From positions 1 to 44,491 of the forward strand of contig WRAD01000006.1 in assembly GCA_009780375.1 (NCBI GenBank): DNA of 44,491 bases, read 5' to 3'. This DNA is from Bacillota bacterium. GTDB taxonomy: Bacteria; Bacillota; Clostridia; Christensenellales; UBA1242. Positions 16,676 to 24,859 of this stretch are shown here, one piece after another. Position numbers and translations under genes: made by a program. A model generated the notes under the pieces. The model searched no databases. It was given only the letters and a program-made list of their open reading frames with translations, and had not been told where the DNA came from. Numbering within the stretch: position 1 is the stretch's first letter; every line of letters begins with the position of its first letter.

Positions 16676-17472
16676 ATAATCTAACATTTATCCTGGCTTC
16701 AAGCTTCAATTCCACAGCCAAAGACAAGAATGGTAATCGATATGCGGTCGCACTAAATAAACATTACCCCAGTAATCAATTCTTGGATAATGTAAAAACA
16801 TTTACACCAAATCTAAATCTTGTAATTTACATCGCCAATAATCCAAATGACCACACCATCACCGACGAACGCGGCAATCTTGTATTCCAATCTCTAAAAT
16901 TATCAGGTCTAGATTTCAAGAAACAACAAATCATTGACAATCGCAATCTTGATAATGCAAAAAACCTAATCCTCAATGCAGATTTAATTCTACTTGCAGG
17001 CGGAAAATTACAGTGCCAACTTGACTCTTTCACACAATTAAATCTAAAAGAACTTCTCAAAACCAGACAAAATTCAAACAAGCCTTGCCTTGTAATTGGC
17101 GGATCCGCAGGTGCAATGAATCTATGCGAATTTGCTTTTAATTTTCCAGAAAGCAAAAAAGACCTAAGCAAAACCACCAACACCACAACACCTGCCCCAG
17201 ACGCCGTCCTGTTAAATGGTCTTGGATTTCATAATGAAATTATAATTCCACACTTTGACTACAAAACCAAAACATACGGCGACCCAAACGACCAAGAACT
17301 TGCCGAACTTGACCTAGTAAATAATCATTTTATCCCACAAAGCCACAAACACGAATTACTTGCATTTAATGATGACGGTTACATTCTAATAAGAAATCAT
17401 AAACCTAAATACTTCGGTACATTTTCTAAAATCAAGCATGGTATAGTCTCACTCATACAACACAATATATAG
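16672..17472 (+). CDS. Peptidase E-like protein (family S51)
   Basis: A 266-residue protein of the dipeptidase E / cyanophycinase family, class I amidotransferase-like fold. The nucleophile elbow is GGSAGAMN (Ser about 146), preceded by LLAGGKL (about 103). A conserved-looking IIPHFDY (about 193) likely gives the catalytic His. S51 enzymes remove N-terminal Asp from peptides or degrade cyanophycin; the substrate here is not determined. The ATG overlaps the thrS stop (ATGA), so it is translationally coupled to ThrS, although the roles are not obviously linked. Confidence 0.75.
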   Translation: MNNLTFILASSFNSTAKDKNGNRYAVALNKHYPSNQFLDNVKTFTPNLNLVIYIANNPNDHTITDERGNLVFQSLKLSGLDFKKQQIIDNRNLDNAKNLILNADLILLAGGKLQCQLDSFTQLNLKELLKTRQNSNKPCLVIGGSAGAMNLCEFAFNFPESKKDLSKTTNTTTPAPDAVLLNGLGFHNEIIIPHFDYKTKTYGDPNDQELAELDLVNNHFIPQSHKHELLAFNDDGYILIRNHKPKYFGTFSKIKHGIVSLIQHNI

Positions 17473-17558
17473 TATTATGCCCAACATACAATACACATCA
17501 AAACACCAAAAAAACCTTTCAACCGATAAATTCACTTTTCATTTGACTACTTCTACCC

Positions 17559-17564
17559 TATACT
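17559..17564 (+). promoter_or_regulatory. pfkA -10 box (leaderless type)
   Basis: TATACT followed by ATAAAC and the ATG at 17571. A weak TTTTCA lies 17 nt upstream. The preceding stretch ACTTCTACCCT also occurs before the ftsY -10 box (18957-18967). Confidence 0.45.
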
Positions 17565-17570
17565 ATAAAC

Positions 17571-18539
17571 ATGAATAAAAAAATCTGTATAATTGCATCT
17601 GGTGGAGACGCACCAGGTATGAACGCATGTATAGAAGGCATCGTTAACTTTGCACCATCTAATTTTAAATTCTTTGGTGCAATAGGCGGATACGACGGCC
17701 TTGTCAACGACAATGGAATTATCCTTGACCGCACCAACACAAGCGGAATATCTCATATCTCCGGATGCTTTCTCAAATGCGGAAGAAGCGAAGAATTTAC
17801 AACTCCCGAAGGCGTGCAAAAGGCACTTGCAACAATTAAACGTCATAAATTTGACGCGGTCATAATCCTAGGTGGCAACGGAAGCCTAAGTGGTGCAATG
17901 AAACGCCTTGAACCAAACGGCATCAATGTAATAGGCATACCCTCAACAATTGATAATGATGTATTCTTTACAAAAAACTCACTTGGCTTTTCAAGTGCAT
18001 TTGAAGAAAGCGTCCGCCTTGTTGACAACCTCAATATAACAATGAGAACAAATAATCGCGATCATGTTGTGCAACTTATGGGCTGGTATTGTCCCGACCT
18101 CACAAATTCTGTAGGCCTTGCAACCTTTGCCGACATAATTGATACCTTTGACAACAGACATTCTCACGCCCAAATTGCAAAAATTTGGGCAAATAACCGC
18201 AAAGAAGGCAAGCAAAGCAACCTTATGATTTTACAAGAAACAAAGGGTAAAGATATACATGACGAAGCCATTCACAGTGCCAATTATCTGGGTGACCTCA
18301 TGAGGGCAATAGCAACAGAAAATAATATTGAATCCGCAACAAGTCGTGTCCGAATGTCTACCCTTGGACACCTTCAAAGAGGTGCATCTCCATCTGCAAG
18401 AGACAGATGGCTTGGCGCAAATTACGCAAAAAAAGCACTTGAACTCATAAACGCAAAACAATTCGGTGTTGCCATCGGACTTGTTGGAGATCATTTCATC
18501 GCTGTGCCTCTTTCAAAAATCATGGATAAAATTTCATAA
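17571..18539 (+). CDS. pfkA: 6-phosphofructokinase, divergent
   Basis: A 322-residue ATP-dependent phosphofructokinase-family protein catalysing the committed step of glycolysis. Seen motifs: SGGDAPGMN (about 10-18), GGNGSLSGA (about 102) where GGDGS is usual, STIDNDV carrying the catalytic Asp pair (about 124), and LGHLQRGASP with SARDR (about 265-280). In typical PfkA the 168-171 region reads EVMGR; here it reads QLMGW, so a substrate-binding arginine is replaced. Some pfkA-like enzymes use other donors, so the phosphoryl donor is open. The last six codons form an 18-bp repeat found again at 18892-18909. Confidence 0.85.
   Translation: MNKKICIIASGGDAPGMNACIEGIVNFAPSNFKFFGAIGGYDGLVNDNGIILDRTNTSGISHISGCFLKCGRSEEFTTPEGVQKALATIKRHKFDAVIILGGNGSLSGAMKRLEPNGINVIGIPSTIDNDVFFTKNSLGFSSAFEESVRLVDNLNITMRTNNRDHVVQLMGWYCPDLTNSVGLATFADIIDTFDNRHSHAQIAKIWANNRKEGKQSNLMILQETKGKDIHDEAIHSANYLGDLMRAIATENNIESATSRVRMSTLGHLQRGASPSARDRWLGANYAKKALELINAKQFGVAIGLVGDHFIAVPLSKIMDKIS
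18522..18539 (+). repeat. 18-bp direct repeat, copy 1 (pfkA 3' end)
   Basis: ATGGATAAAATTTCATAA, encoding the last residues MDKIS and stop of PfkA. An identical copy lies at 18892-18909, 370 bp away, in the same orientation. The pair brackets the small minus-strand gene at 18534-18803. Confidence 0.8.
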
Positions 18540-18803
18540 ATACGAATTGTCATAGTTGACTTGCGAGACTTGTTCTTGAACAAGTCTTTCTTCTATCATA
18601 ATAGCAATTTCTTCTGGGCTTAAATCCACATTATTAATTTTTATAAAATTCTCAAATGGCTGCTCACCGTCATATGTATTTTGCCTACCCAAAGTTTCTA
18701 CAAGATTAAAGATTTCTTCTGCATCGTCCGCACCTTTAGACGGTTTATTTGCAAGACGATTTGGTGTAAAATTTCTTTCAGAGCGAATATCAAGACAAAC
18801 CAT
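18534..18803 (-). CDS. Small acidic protein of unknown function
   Basis: Predicted 89-residue acidic protein. No family recognised. It has a central helix-forming stretch (ADDAEEIFNLVETLG) and a second helix (SPEEIAIMIEERLV), and no membrane segment. ATG 18803 is chosen because AGGGGGTG lies five nucleotides upstream; TTG 18824 is in frame but starts before that site. Its end overlaps the pfkA stop by six nucleotides on the opposite strand. It is the only gene inside the region bounded by the 18-bp direct repeats, and its upstream region carries a palindrome. Confidence 0.6.
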   Translation of the reverse strand: MVCLDIRSERNFTPNRLANKPSKGADDAEEIFNLVETLGRQNTYDGEQPFENFIKINNVDLSPEEIAIMIEERLVQEQVSQVNYDNSYL

Positions 18804-18846
18804 ATTCACACCCCCTGTCAACATATTGGTTTATCTTTTCAATTAG

Positions 18847-18874
18847 ATTATATCATATCATTTATAATGATATA
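18847..18874 (-). promoter_or_regulatory. Palindrome and -10 box before the small gene
   Basis: A minus-strand TATAAT (18847-18852) lies about 40 nt before the ATG. Next to it is a perfect palindrome ATATCATT-TAT-AATGATAT (18855-18873), occupying the spacer and -35 region. This is the layout expected for an operator; no repressor is identified. Confidence 0.4.
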
Positions 18875-18891
18875 GGTTAATACTAAAATTT

Positions 18892-18909
18892 ATGGATAAA
18901 ATTTCATAA
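18892..18909 (+). repeat. 18-bp direct repeat, copy 2
   Basis: Identical to the last 18 bp of pfkA. No further pfkA sequence precedes it beyond a short A/T stretch, so this is a copy of the gene end only. Confidence 0.8.
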
Positions 18910-18953
18910 TAAAATTACCCAGACACTAAACATTGCACAGGATTTTTTAATTA

Positions 18954-18981
18954 TTCACTTCTACCCTGACTATGCTATAAT
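18954..18981 (+). promoter_or_regulatory. ftsY promoter (leaderless type)
   Basis: TTCACT, 16 nt, TATAAT, then ATAAC and the ATG at 18987. Confidence 0.55.
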
Positions 18982-18986
18982 ATAAC

Positions 18987-19910
18987 ATGGGAATGTTCAA
19001 AAAAATATTTGGCGGGCTTAAAAAAACCGCAAGCATAATCACCGAGGGAATCGCCTCCATATTCACAGGCAAAGAACTTAACGACGAATTTTACGAAGAC
19101 CTTGAGGCAATACTTCTGCAAACCGATATGGGATACAATGCGGTTGAACAGGTCATCAATGACATTAAACTTCAGGCAAAAAAACAAGGTATAAAAACCG
19201 AAGAGGAGCTTAAAAGCATTCTGGCACAAAGCATCTCTAACCTGTTATCAACCGGCGACAAAGAACCATTTGTATCGCCAACAAAAGAATATCCCACAAT
19301 TATTATGATTGTAGGCGTCAACGGAGTTGGAAAAACAACATCAATAGGAAAACTTTCCGCGTATTACAAAGCACAAGGCAAAAGCGTCTTAATCGCAGCC
19401 GCAGATACCTTCAGAGCCGCCGCAAGTGAACAACTTGAACAATGGACACAACGTGCAGGTGTCAGACTTGTTAAACATACCGAAGGTGCTGATCCGGCAT
19501 CGGTGGTCTTTGATGCCCTTGAGAGTGCAAAAGCAAAAAAAGATGAAATTATAATCATTGACACTGCAGGACGTCTTCATAACAAAGCACATCTTATGGA
19601 AGAACTTAAAAAGATAGACAGGGTCGTTGCCAGGAATCACCCTGATGCAATTTACAAAAAGCTTATCGTACTTGACGCCACAACCGGTCAAAATGCACTT
19701 AACCAAGTAGAAATTTTTAACCAAGCGGTCAATCTTGATGGTGTTATTCTGACAAAACTTGATGGAACGGCCAAAGGCGGTGTCGCAATAGCAATCAAAC
19801 AACGCTTTGACATTCCAGTTCGCTTTGCAGGTGTAGGTGAACAAATTGACGACCTCATGCCATTCAACAGCGACGATTTTGCAAAAAGTATCGTAGGAAT
19901 TAACGCATAA
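18987..19910 (+). CDS. ftsY: Signal recognition particle receptor FtsY
   Basis: A 307-residue SRP-type GTPase that docks SRP-bound ribosomes at the membrane. It consists essentially of the NG domain, with no long acidic A domain. N-domain helices cover about 1-95. G motifs: GVNGVGKTT (about 110-118), DTFRAAASEQL (about 142), DTAGRLHNK (about 192) and TKLDGTAKGG (about 253). The short basic N terminus MGMFKKIFGGLKK could form the membrane-binding helix. It is convergent with dacF, with five nucleotides between the stop codons. Confidence 0.95.
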   Translation: MGMFKKIFGGLKKTASIITEGIASIFTGKELNDEFYEDLEAILLQTDMGYNAVEQVINDIKLQAKKQGIKTEEELKSILAQSISNLLSTGDKEPFVSPTKEYPTIIMIVGVNGVGKTTSIGKLSAYYKAQGKSVLIAAADTFRAAASEQLEQWTQRAGVRLVKHTEGADPASVVFDALESAKAKKDEIIIIDTAGRLHNKAHLMEELKKIDRVVARNHPDAIYKKLIVLDATTGQNALNQVEIFNQAVNLDGVILTKLDGTAKGGVAIAIKQRFDIPVRFAGVGEQIDDLMPFNSDDFAKSIVGINA

Positions 19911-19915
19911 CTAAT

Positions 19916-21196
19916 CTATGCCACCTCTTCAACAATTTCACATTCTAGCATCTCATCTTCGCCTTCAAAGAATTCCGAAGAATATAAAACCGTCTGAACA
20001 ATCTCCCCATCAAAATGAACAAGAATTTCATGTTTATTCATTTTAATCTCAAATTTATCCTCCTCTCCTCTTTTCACTGGATAAAATAAATCCTCTTCAA
20101 CCATACCTGCAAATTTCATTGGCTTACCCTTTTCGCTTACTGTTTCAAACTGCACCAATTTTTCTTTATCAAGAACTTTATGCATGTAAAATTCATCCCC
20201 TGCCCTTTCCATCATATACTCGGATTCTGGAAACATAGGACCACAGTTAAGAACAACATTTATAACCGTCATTCCGTTCTCTTCCATCGCCCCAACAAAG
20301 CAACGACCCGCCTTTTTTGTAAACCCTGTTTTTACACCAATCACACCTTCGTTAGAACGCAAAAGTTTATTCTTGTTTTGTATCACTCGTGGATATTCTT
20401 TACCACTTATACGTGCCTCTTTTGTCGCAGAAATCTCTGCAAACTCTGGATTTCGCATAGCATATGCCGAAATCATTGCAAGATCATATGCCGTTGTATA
20501 ATGATCTTTTTCATCAAGTCCATGCGGGTTTTTAAAACTTGAATCCTTTGCACCTGCCTTAAATGCGGTTGCATTCATTAGAAAAGCAAAATCTTCAACT
20601 GTTTTTGATACATGAAGTGCAAGTGCCACAGCCGCATCATTCCCACTTCGAAGCATTAATCCAAGCAAGAGTTCTTTAACCGTAAGTTCTTCACCCTTTT
20701 GCAAATATATACTTGATCCCTCAATGCCTATTGCCTTATCATTTACTTTAACAACTTCACTTGAACACGAAACATGCTCAAGCACGGTTATTGCGGTCAA
20801 AATCTTTGTCGTAGACGCCATAGGAAGTCGCTCATATGCATTCTTTTCATAAAGAAGCCTACCACTCTGAAGTTCGACGGTGGCCATTGCACGGGCGGAT
20901 GTCATCAAAGCCTGTGCACCAACACTTGCAACCTCTTGATCCCATATCCCTGCATTCATCTGGATGTCTTGTGTCCACATATCCGCACCTGCAAGCGAAC
21001 TTTGCTCCATCCAATCTATCTCACCTGCTGTTTCCGCACTTACTCTCTTGTAATTAGGCCTATGAGTGTTTTTAACCACTTCTGTGTTTACCACACCCGA
21101 CATAATTGCACCAACAATAAAACTTGCAACAAGCATGCACACAATCAACAAAAGCATAATTTTTGTAATCGTAAGCCGCATTTGAATTTTCTTCAT
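19916..21196 (-). CDS. dacF: D-alanyl-D-alanine carboxypeptidase, DacF type
   Basis: A 426-residue S11 family penicillin-binding protein that trims the terminal D-Ala of peptidoglycan stems. One N-terminal membrane segment (about 10-32) acts as signal or anchor. Catalytic motifs: STTK (Ser about 128), SGN (about 188) and KTG (about 287). The catalytic domain ends near 310 and is followed by a beta-rich C-terminal domain (about 320-410) as in DacA/DacF. DacF of Bacillus works in forespore cortex synthesis; given SigG and SpoVD in the window that is plausible, but a vegetative role fits too. GGAGG lies four nucleotides before ATG. Confidence 0.85.
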   Translation of the reverse strand: MKKIQMRLTITKIMLLLIVCMLVASFIVGAIMSGVVNTEVVKNTHRPNYKRVSAETAGEIDWMEQSSLAGADMWTQDIQMNAGIWDQEVASVGAQALMTSARAMATVELQSGRLLYEKNAYERLPMASTTKILTAITVLEHVSCSSEVVKVNDKAIGIEGSSIYLQKGEELTVKELLLGLMLRSGNDAAVALALHVSKTVEDFAFLMNATAFKAGAKDSSFKNPHGLDEKDHYTTAYDLAMISAYAMRNPEFAEISATKEARISGKEYPRVIQNKNKLLRSNEGVIGVKTGFTKKAGRCFVGAMEENGMTVINVVLNCGPMFPESEYMMERAGDEFYMHKVLDKEKLVQFETVSEKGKPMKFAGMVEEDLFYPVKRGEEDKFEIKMNKHEILVHFDGEIVQTVLYSSEFFEGEDEMLECEIVEEVA

Positions 21197-21244
21197 AAAT
21201 CCTCCACAAATTAATTCAACCTAGTTATTTGCAAAGAGATTAAT

Positions 21245-21272
21245 TTTATACACCTATTGCACCTTTTGACAA
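21245..21272 (-). promoter_or_regulatory. dacF promoter
   Basis: Minus-strand TTGTCA, 16 nt, TATAAA, about 48 nt before the ATG. On the other strand the same region holds CACC, 16 nt, CATAAGTAA (about 21260-21288), loosely like a sigma-K type promoter for the gene at 21311; this second reading is weak. Confidence 0.45.
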
Positions 21273-21310
21273 TACATTTCATAAGTAAGTCCAAAGGAGG
21301 TAAAACATAA

Positions 21311-21946
21311 ATGTCATTTTATTCAAGTCACAGGCATCTACGCCCAGGACGAATTGATGGCAACCCACTTCATAGACTTGATAATCGGGTTGCAATAAGC
21401 ACCACACGCGTACTTGATTCCTGCATGACTAAATTCGCACCGGAAAACCAGCCACTTGTACTAACTAATCCATCTTGCCAAGGCACACCCTGCCAATTCA
21501 TAAGTGCCTGCAGCATACAAAACAAAGCAATAATAACCAACTTAAATGTGTGCCGTATTGAACAACGTCCAACGTTTTCACGCGTTTGCTGTGATATAAC
21601 TATTCCACTTCGGGTAACGTATAAAGATACAGATGGACAATGTTGCCATGCAACAAGCCATATTACCTGTCATCAAGATGTAATTTTATTCACACCAGAA
21701 GACAGCATTTTTCCATACGAAATACTTGCAACGGCATCCGCAAACGCACCAACAGGTACGGTCACAAGAGATGGACAAATCTGTGCAACGGTATGTTGCA
21801 CAGCAATTACAAAAGTCTGCACCGAAACAGATTTACTTATCCCAACCTATGGTGTCGCCGTTGCCCCATCTGCCGTAAACTTTCGAGAAGATGCCTGCAG
21901 GGAATTCTTCAACCTACCCCTTTACCCTCGCGGCAATGATCATTAA
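21311..21946 (+). CDS. Cys-rich protein, probably spore associated
   Basis: Predicted 211-residue protein with about 17 cysteines, several in CC or CxxxC pairs (PSCQGTPC, VCCDI, GQCCHA, TVCCTA). A conserved-looking head RIDGNPLHRL is followed by alternating hydrophobic strands, ending in LLIPTYGVAVAP. The layout resembles proteins of spore-forming Clostridia with SPOCS-like (DUF3794) domains, but I cannot confirm the family. No signal peptide is visible, which fits a mother-cell made coat component. AAAGGAGG lies nine nucleotides before the ATG. It is followed after 28 nt by the His-rich gene, so the two form an operon. Confidence 0.55.
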   Translation: MSFYSSHRHLRPGRIDGNPLHRLDNRVAISTTRVLDSCMTKFAPENQPLVLTNPSCQGTPCQFISACSIQNKAIITNLNVCRIEQRPTFSRVCCDITIPLRVTYKDTDGQCCHATSHITCHQDVILFTPEDSIFPYEILATASANAPTGTVTRDGQICATVCCTAITKVCTETDLLIPTYGVAVAPSAVNFREDACREFFNLPLYPRGNDH

Positions 21947-21974
21947 TATTAAATTATTTTAAGGAGAATCAATC

Positions 21975-22355
21975 ATGCTAGAAAATTCAAAAATACTTGT
22001 TCCTGCCTTAATCGGGCTTGGAATGTTTGCACAAAATGCCGACATTTGTCTTGCAAATAATACTTCTATCTTACTCATACTCTTTTTGTTGCTTAACCAA
22101 AAAGAATGCCACCACGATCATCATCACCACGAAGGCATCGAACATTTTGGCGGCACCATCGAACAAAGAAGGGCTTTTCGTAAAGGCGTTGCCGTGGGAC
22201 GTGCATTAGACGATGACTTTTTAGAACCATTTAATCCATGTGGGTGCAGACCACCACGCAACCGATTCGAACAACATGTTGAAAAGGAACTTGAACAAAT
22301 TAAACGCTGTGCATGTCATAATCACCCACATCCACGCGAAGGTTGCCTAATCTAA
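21975..22355 (+). CDS. Small His/Cys-rich protein with hydrophobic N terminus
   Basis: Predicted 126-residue protein. Residues about 8-40 are hydrophobic, followed by a His-rich cluster HHDHHHH (about 46-52) and a charged tail with Cys and His pairs (CGC, CAC, HNHPHP). Potential metal binding is suggested by composition only. No family recognised. AAGGAGA lies before the ATG. It probably shares a transcript with the Cys-rich gene upstream, and both could belong to the spore surface. Confidence 0.5.
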   Translation: MLENSKILVPALIGLGMFAQNADICLANNTSILLILFLLLNQKECHHDHHHHEGIEHFGGTIEQRRAFRKGVAVGRALDDDFLEPFNPCGCRPPRNRFEQHVEKELEQIKRCACHNHPHPREGCLI

Positions 22356-22421
22356 GTTTTAAAAATCTTTTCGACAGCATTTGTAATTTGTAATTCACGC
22401 TTTTTCATCTATACTGGGTTT

Positions 22422-23105
22422 GTGCTGCATCCAAAAAATATTCTTCGCTCAAATCGCCGAACATTGGCGATTTTTGTGAATTCTAATGGCGACCTTGTTG
22501 TAAAGGCCCCACTAAAGCTCTCTGACCAAAAAATCTTTGCCTTTATTAAAAGCAAAGAAAGTTGGATAACAGAACAACAAGCAAAAATCACAAAGAGTTC
22601 ATACATAAACAAAAACGTTCTTACCTATCGCACATTTTTCTTCCTAGGGACGGAACTTACTCCGCTTGTTGATCAACGCGTCAAACAAATTACTCATTAC
22701 AATTCTACATTACTCTTGCCATCAAAACTTGTTTAACTTCCACAAGAGAAAATTAACAAGAAAATCCTAAAATTCCTCAAAGACAACGCCAAATCAATTG
22801 TTCAAGATCGCGCAGATTATTTTTCACAAGCCCTTCGCCTTAAATATACTTCCGTTGCAACCATGAACAATAAAACTCGTTGGGGCATTTGCTCAAAGGA
22901 TGGCAAAATTGCGCTTAATTGGCGTGTTGTGATGCTGCCGCCAAGGCTCATCGATTATATCATGGTTCACGAATTTTGCCACTTGCTTGAATTCAATCAT
23001 TCAAAACACTTTTGGCAAATTGTTGAAAGTATATTGCCAAATTGGAAAGAACTTCGCAAGCATCTTAAACAACTAGGCTGGCTTCTTGAACTTTTCAGAG
23101 AATAA
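22422..23105 (+). pseudogene. YgjP-like metallopeptidase, interrupted by in-frame TAA
   Basis: Reading from GTG 22422, 104 codons are followed by TAA at 22734-22736, after which the same frame stays open for 122 more codons to 23105. Together they give the YgjP/WLM (DUF45) metallopeptidase layout: a beta-rich N-terminal half, then NKTRWGICS and the zinc site HEFCH (about 185-189) with a downstream His in FNHSKHFW. A single base change explains the break, so decay is recent or this is a sequencing error. Both halves remain family-like. The start codon lies six nucleotides after a TATACT box. The 3' end overlaps the convergent gene by 11 nt. Confidence 0.75.
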
Positions 23106-23874
23106 TTTTTGGCATTATATCACTTGTGACCGTCACACAATTATCGGCAAACAAATTCCTCACCCTGTCAAAGAGTTTGCAATCCTCGCCTAAAAACACA
23201 ATCTTACGTGGGGCAAGAGTTATAAGCGTCTCAAGAACTTGTACCTCATTCGATAAATTCGGATCAACATAAACACCACCAATTTTTTGCAAACTTTTAT
23301 CAAGAACCTCTACTCCATTACCACGCTCAACAAGAAAAACCTCATGGCACCTGCTTTCTACATTTGCTATCATAAATTTTAAAAGTTCATCAAAATTACA
23401 TTTACATGCAAGGCAACTTATATTCTCATTGGTAAGCATGCAAACCTCACTCCAACGCTTTTTAAGTATATCAAGGCAAAAATCATAAAAACTGCCAAGT
23501 AAAAATGATTTATTTTTGCCAGAAAAAATCTCGGCTTTTAAAATCAAATCCTCGGCAATTATTTTATCCGTCTCGTAATCAAATGCACAAAGTGTCCTTA
23601 CAAACACATAACGCCCCACCTCGTCAACGTTTGCAAGTTGAATACTCTTTTTAATAAAATATGCTTTACAATCATTAACAATTACATCACTCAGAACATC
23701 CAAAAAGCACGAGATATCTTCATCTGACCTGCAAACAACCTCACATACTCCATCTTCAATTTCACTTAAAGAACCACTATTAACCCAAGAAGCCTGCCCC
23801 ACAAGTCGCAAACAAATATATTCAAGCGACGTAATAAATCGCTTGTCTGCGACGACTTTTAAAGTTCTTTTCAT
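23095..23874 (-). CDS. YtxC-like sporulation protein
   Basis: Predicted 259-residue soluble protein. The second half resembles the YtxC family: a helical region ending FLLGSFYDFCLDILKKRW, then the strand-helix ending LETLITLAPRKIVF and LFDRVRNLFADN, matching the typical SLITLAPKKI segment. YtxC is required for efficient sporulation in some Bacilli, but its biochemical role is unknown. ATG 23874 is preferred (MKRTLK); TATAAA lies seven nucleotides upstream. The longer in-frame ATG at 23916 would need translation through that box. Confidence 0.55.
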   Translation of the reverse strand: MKRTLKVVADKRFITSLEYICLRLVGQASWVNSGSLSEIEDGVCEVVCRSDEDISCFLDVLSDVIVNDCKAYFIKKSIQLANVDEVGRYVFVRTLCAFDYETDKIIAEDLILKAEIFSGKNKSFLLGSFYDFCLDILKKRWSEVCMLTNENISCLACKCNFDELLKFMIANVESRCHEVFLVERGNGVEVLDKSLQKIGGVYVDPNLSNEVQVLETLITLAPRKIVFLGEDCKLFDRVRNLFADNCVTVTSDIMPKIIL

Positions 23875-23921
23875 ACTACTGTTTATAAAGTATGCAAAGC
23901 AAAAAGGAATTATCAATCAAC

Positions 23922-24857
23922 TTAGGCATTTATATGTGTGTTAACCAAACTTATCCCACTTACCACAAAAGACACCCTTCCATTGCGTTCACTGTTAACA
24001 CCCACAAGAACAACAAATGTACCCTCCTCAAGTTTTTCAAATTTAGAAAGTGATTTTTGAGGTACAAAATATACACATGGTGCAACATCTTCAAAATCAT
24101 TAAGTGCAAACGTAAAAAATGGCTTCTTCTGTCCATCTTTTTTCGAAGTATATTCTCGCCTCACAAGGTTTTCAATATGTCCCGCAATAACTTGTTCTGA
24201 CAATCTTACCGCCAAATACTTGATTTTAACAGGCCTATCTTTGGTAAAAAGACCCATATAATACTCGATCTTTCCATCAATCTTCATCTTCTTATCAACC
24301 TCAGGCTTCCTCTCTTCTCTGACAAGTTTTTTTAATTCTTCCAAAGGATTTTCTGTATCTTCTAAACTTTTTCGCTCGATCAAATTAAATTGAATATCAA
24401 TAAAGTAATCCACTTCAACACTCTTTATAAATTCAATATATGACTTGTGACTTGAAACAAAGTTCACAACTTGCTGTGGCAAATAAATATTCACAATTAA
24501 CTGGTCATCCCCGATAATATCCACAAAATCATCTGCAAGACCATCAATAAAAACGGAAAAATTTGACCTGAAAAATTTATGCACTGCCAATTTTAAAAGT
24601 GCGATATCTATATACTTTTTCTCATAATTGAACACGAAATCAAAGGTTTCACCTGTTATATGCCTGACATAAGACTTGAATTCTTGTTCTAATTTTGACT
24701 TAAGTGCATCCAACTTATTTTCAATTCGCCCATCATAAATGCAAAGAATCTCAAGCTTGTCTTCTCTATCATAATATACGCAATGCTTAAACTTTATAAA
24801 GTTATAATCCGTCGACACATAGAACGCAAGATCTTCAAACACACTTTGTAATTCCAC
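23922..24857 (-). CDS. Stand-alone PolC N-terminal region-like protein
   Basis: Predicted 311-residue protein resembling only the N-terminal part of PolC, the Gram-positive replicative polymerase. A beta-rich half with LIVNIYLPQQVV (about 140) is like the PolC N-terminal domain. A Glu/Lys-rich linker (about 190-205) follows, then an OB-fold segment: VIAGHIENLVRREYTSK, KPFFTFALNDFED and VVLVGV, corresponding to the PolC segment before its PHP domain. PHP, exonuclease and polymerase parts are absent. GTG 24857 is chosen: GGAG lies eight nucleotides upstream, and this start clears the preceding stop at 24860. Function is unknown; it could serve as a replisome partner or a split-PolC subunit. Confidence 0.55.
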   Translation of the reverse strand: MELQSVFEDLAFYVSTDYNFIKFKHCVYYDREDKLEILCIYDGRIENKLDALKSKLEQEFKSYVRHITGETFDFVFNYEKKYIDIALLKLAVHKFFRSNFSVFIDGLADDFVDIIGDDQLIVNIYLPQQVVNFVSSHKSYIEFIKSVEVDYFIDIQFNLIERKSLEDTENPLEELKKLVREERKPEVDKKMKIDGKIEYYMGLFTKDRPVKIKYLAVRLSEQVIAGHIENLVRREYTSKKDGQKKPFFTFALNDFEDVAPCVYFVPQKSLSKFEKLEEGTFVVLVGVNSERNGRVSFVVSGISLVNTHINA

Positions 24858-24859
24858 CG

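Noticed and set aside
22734..22736. Programmed recoding or selenocysteine in the YgjP-like gene
   Set aside because: The codon is TAA, not TGA, and no stimulatory hairpin follows; a nonsense mutation is simpler.
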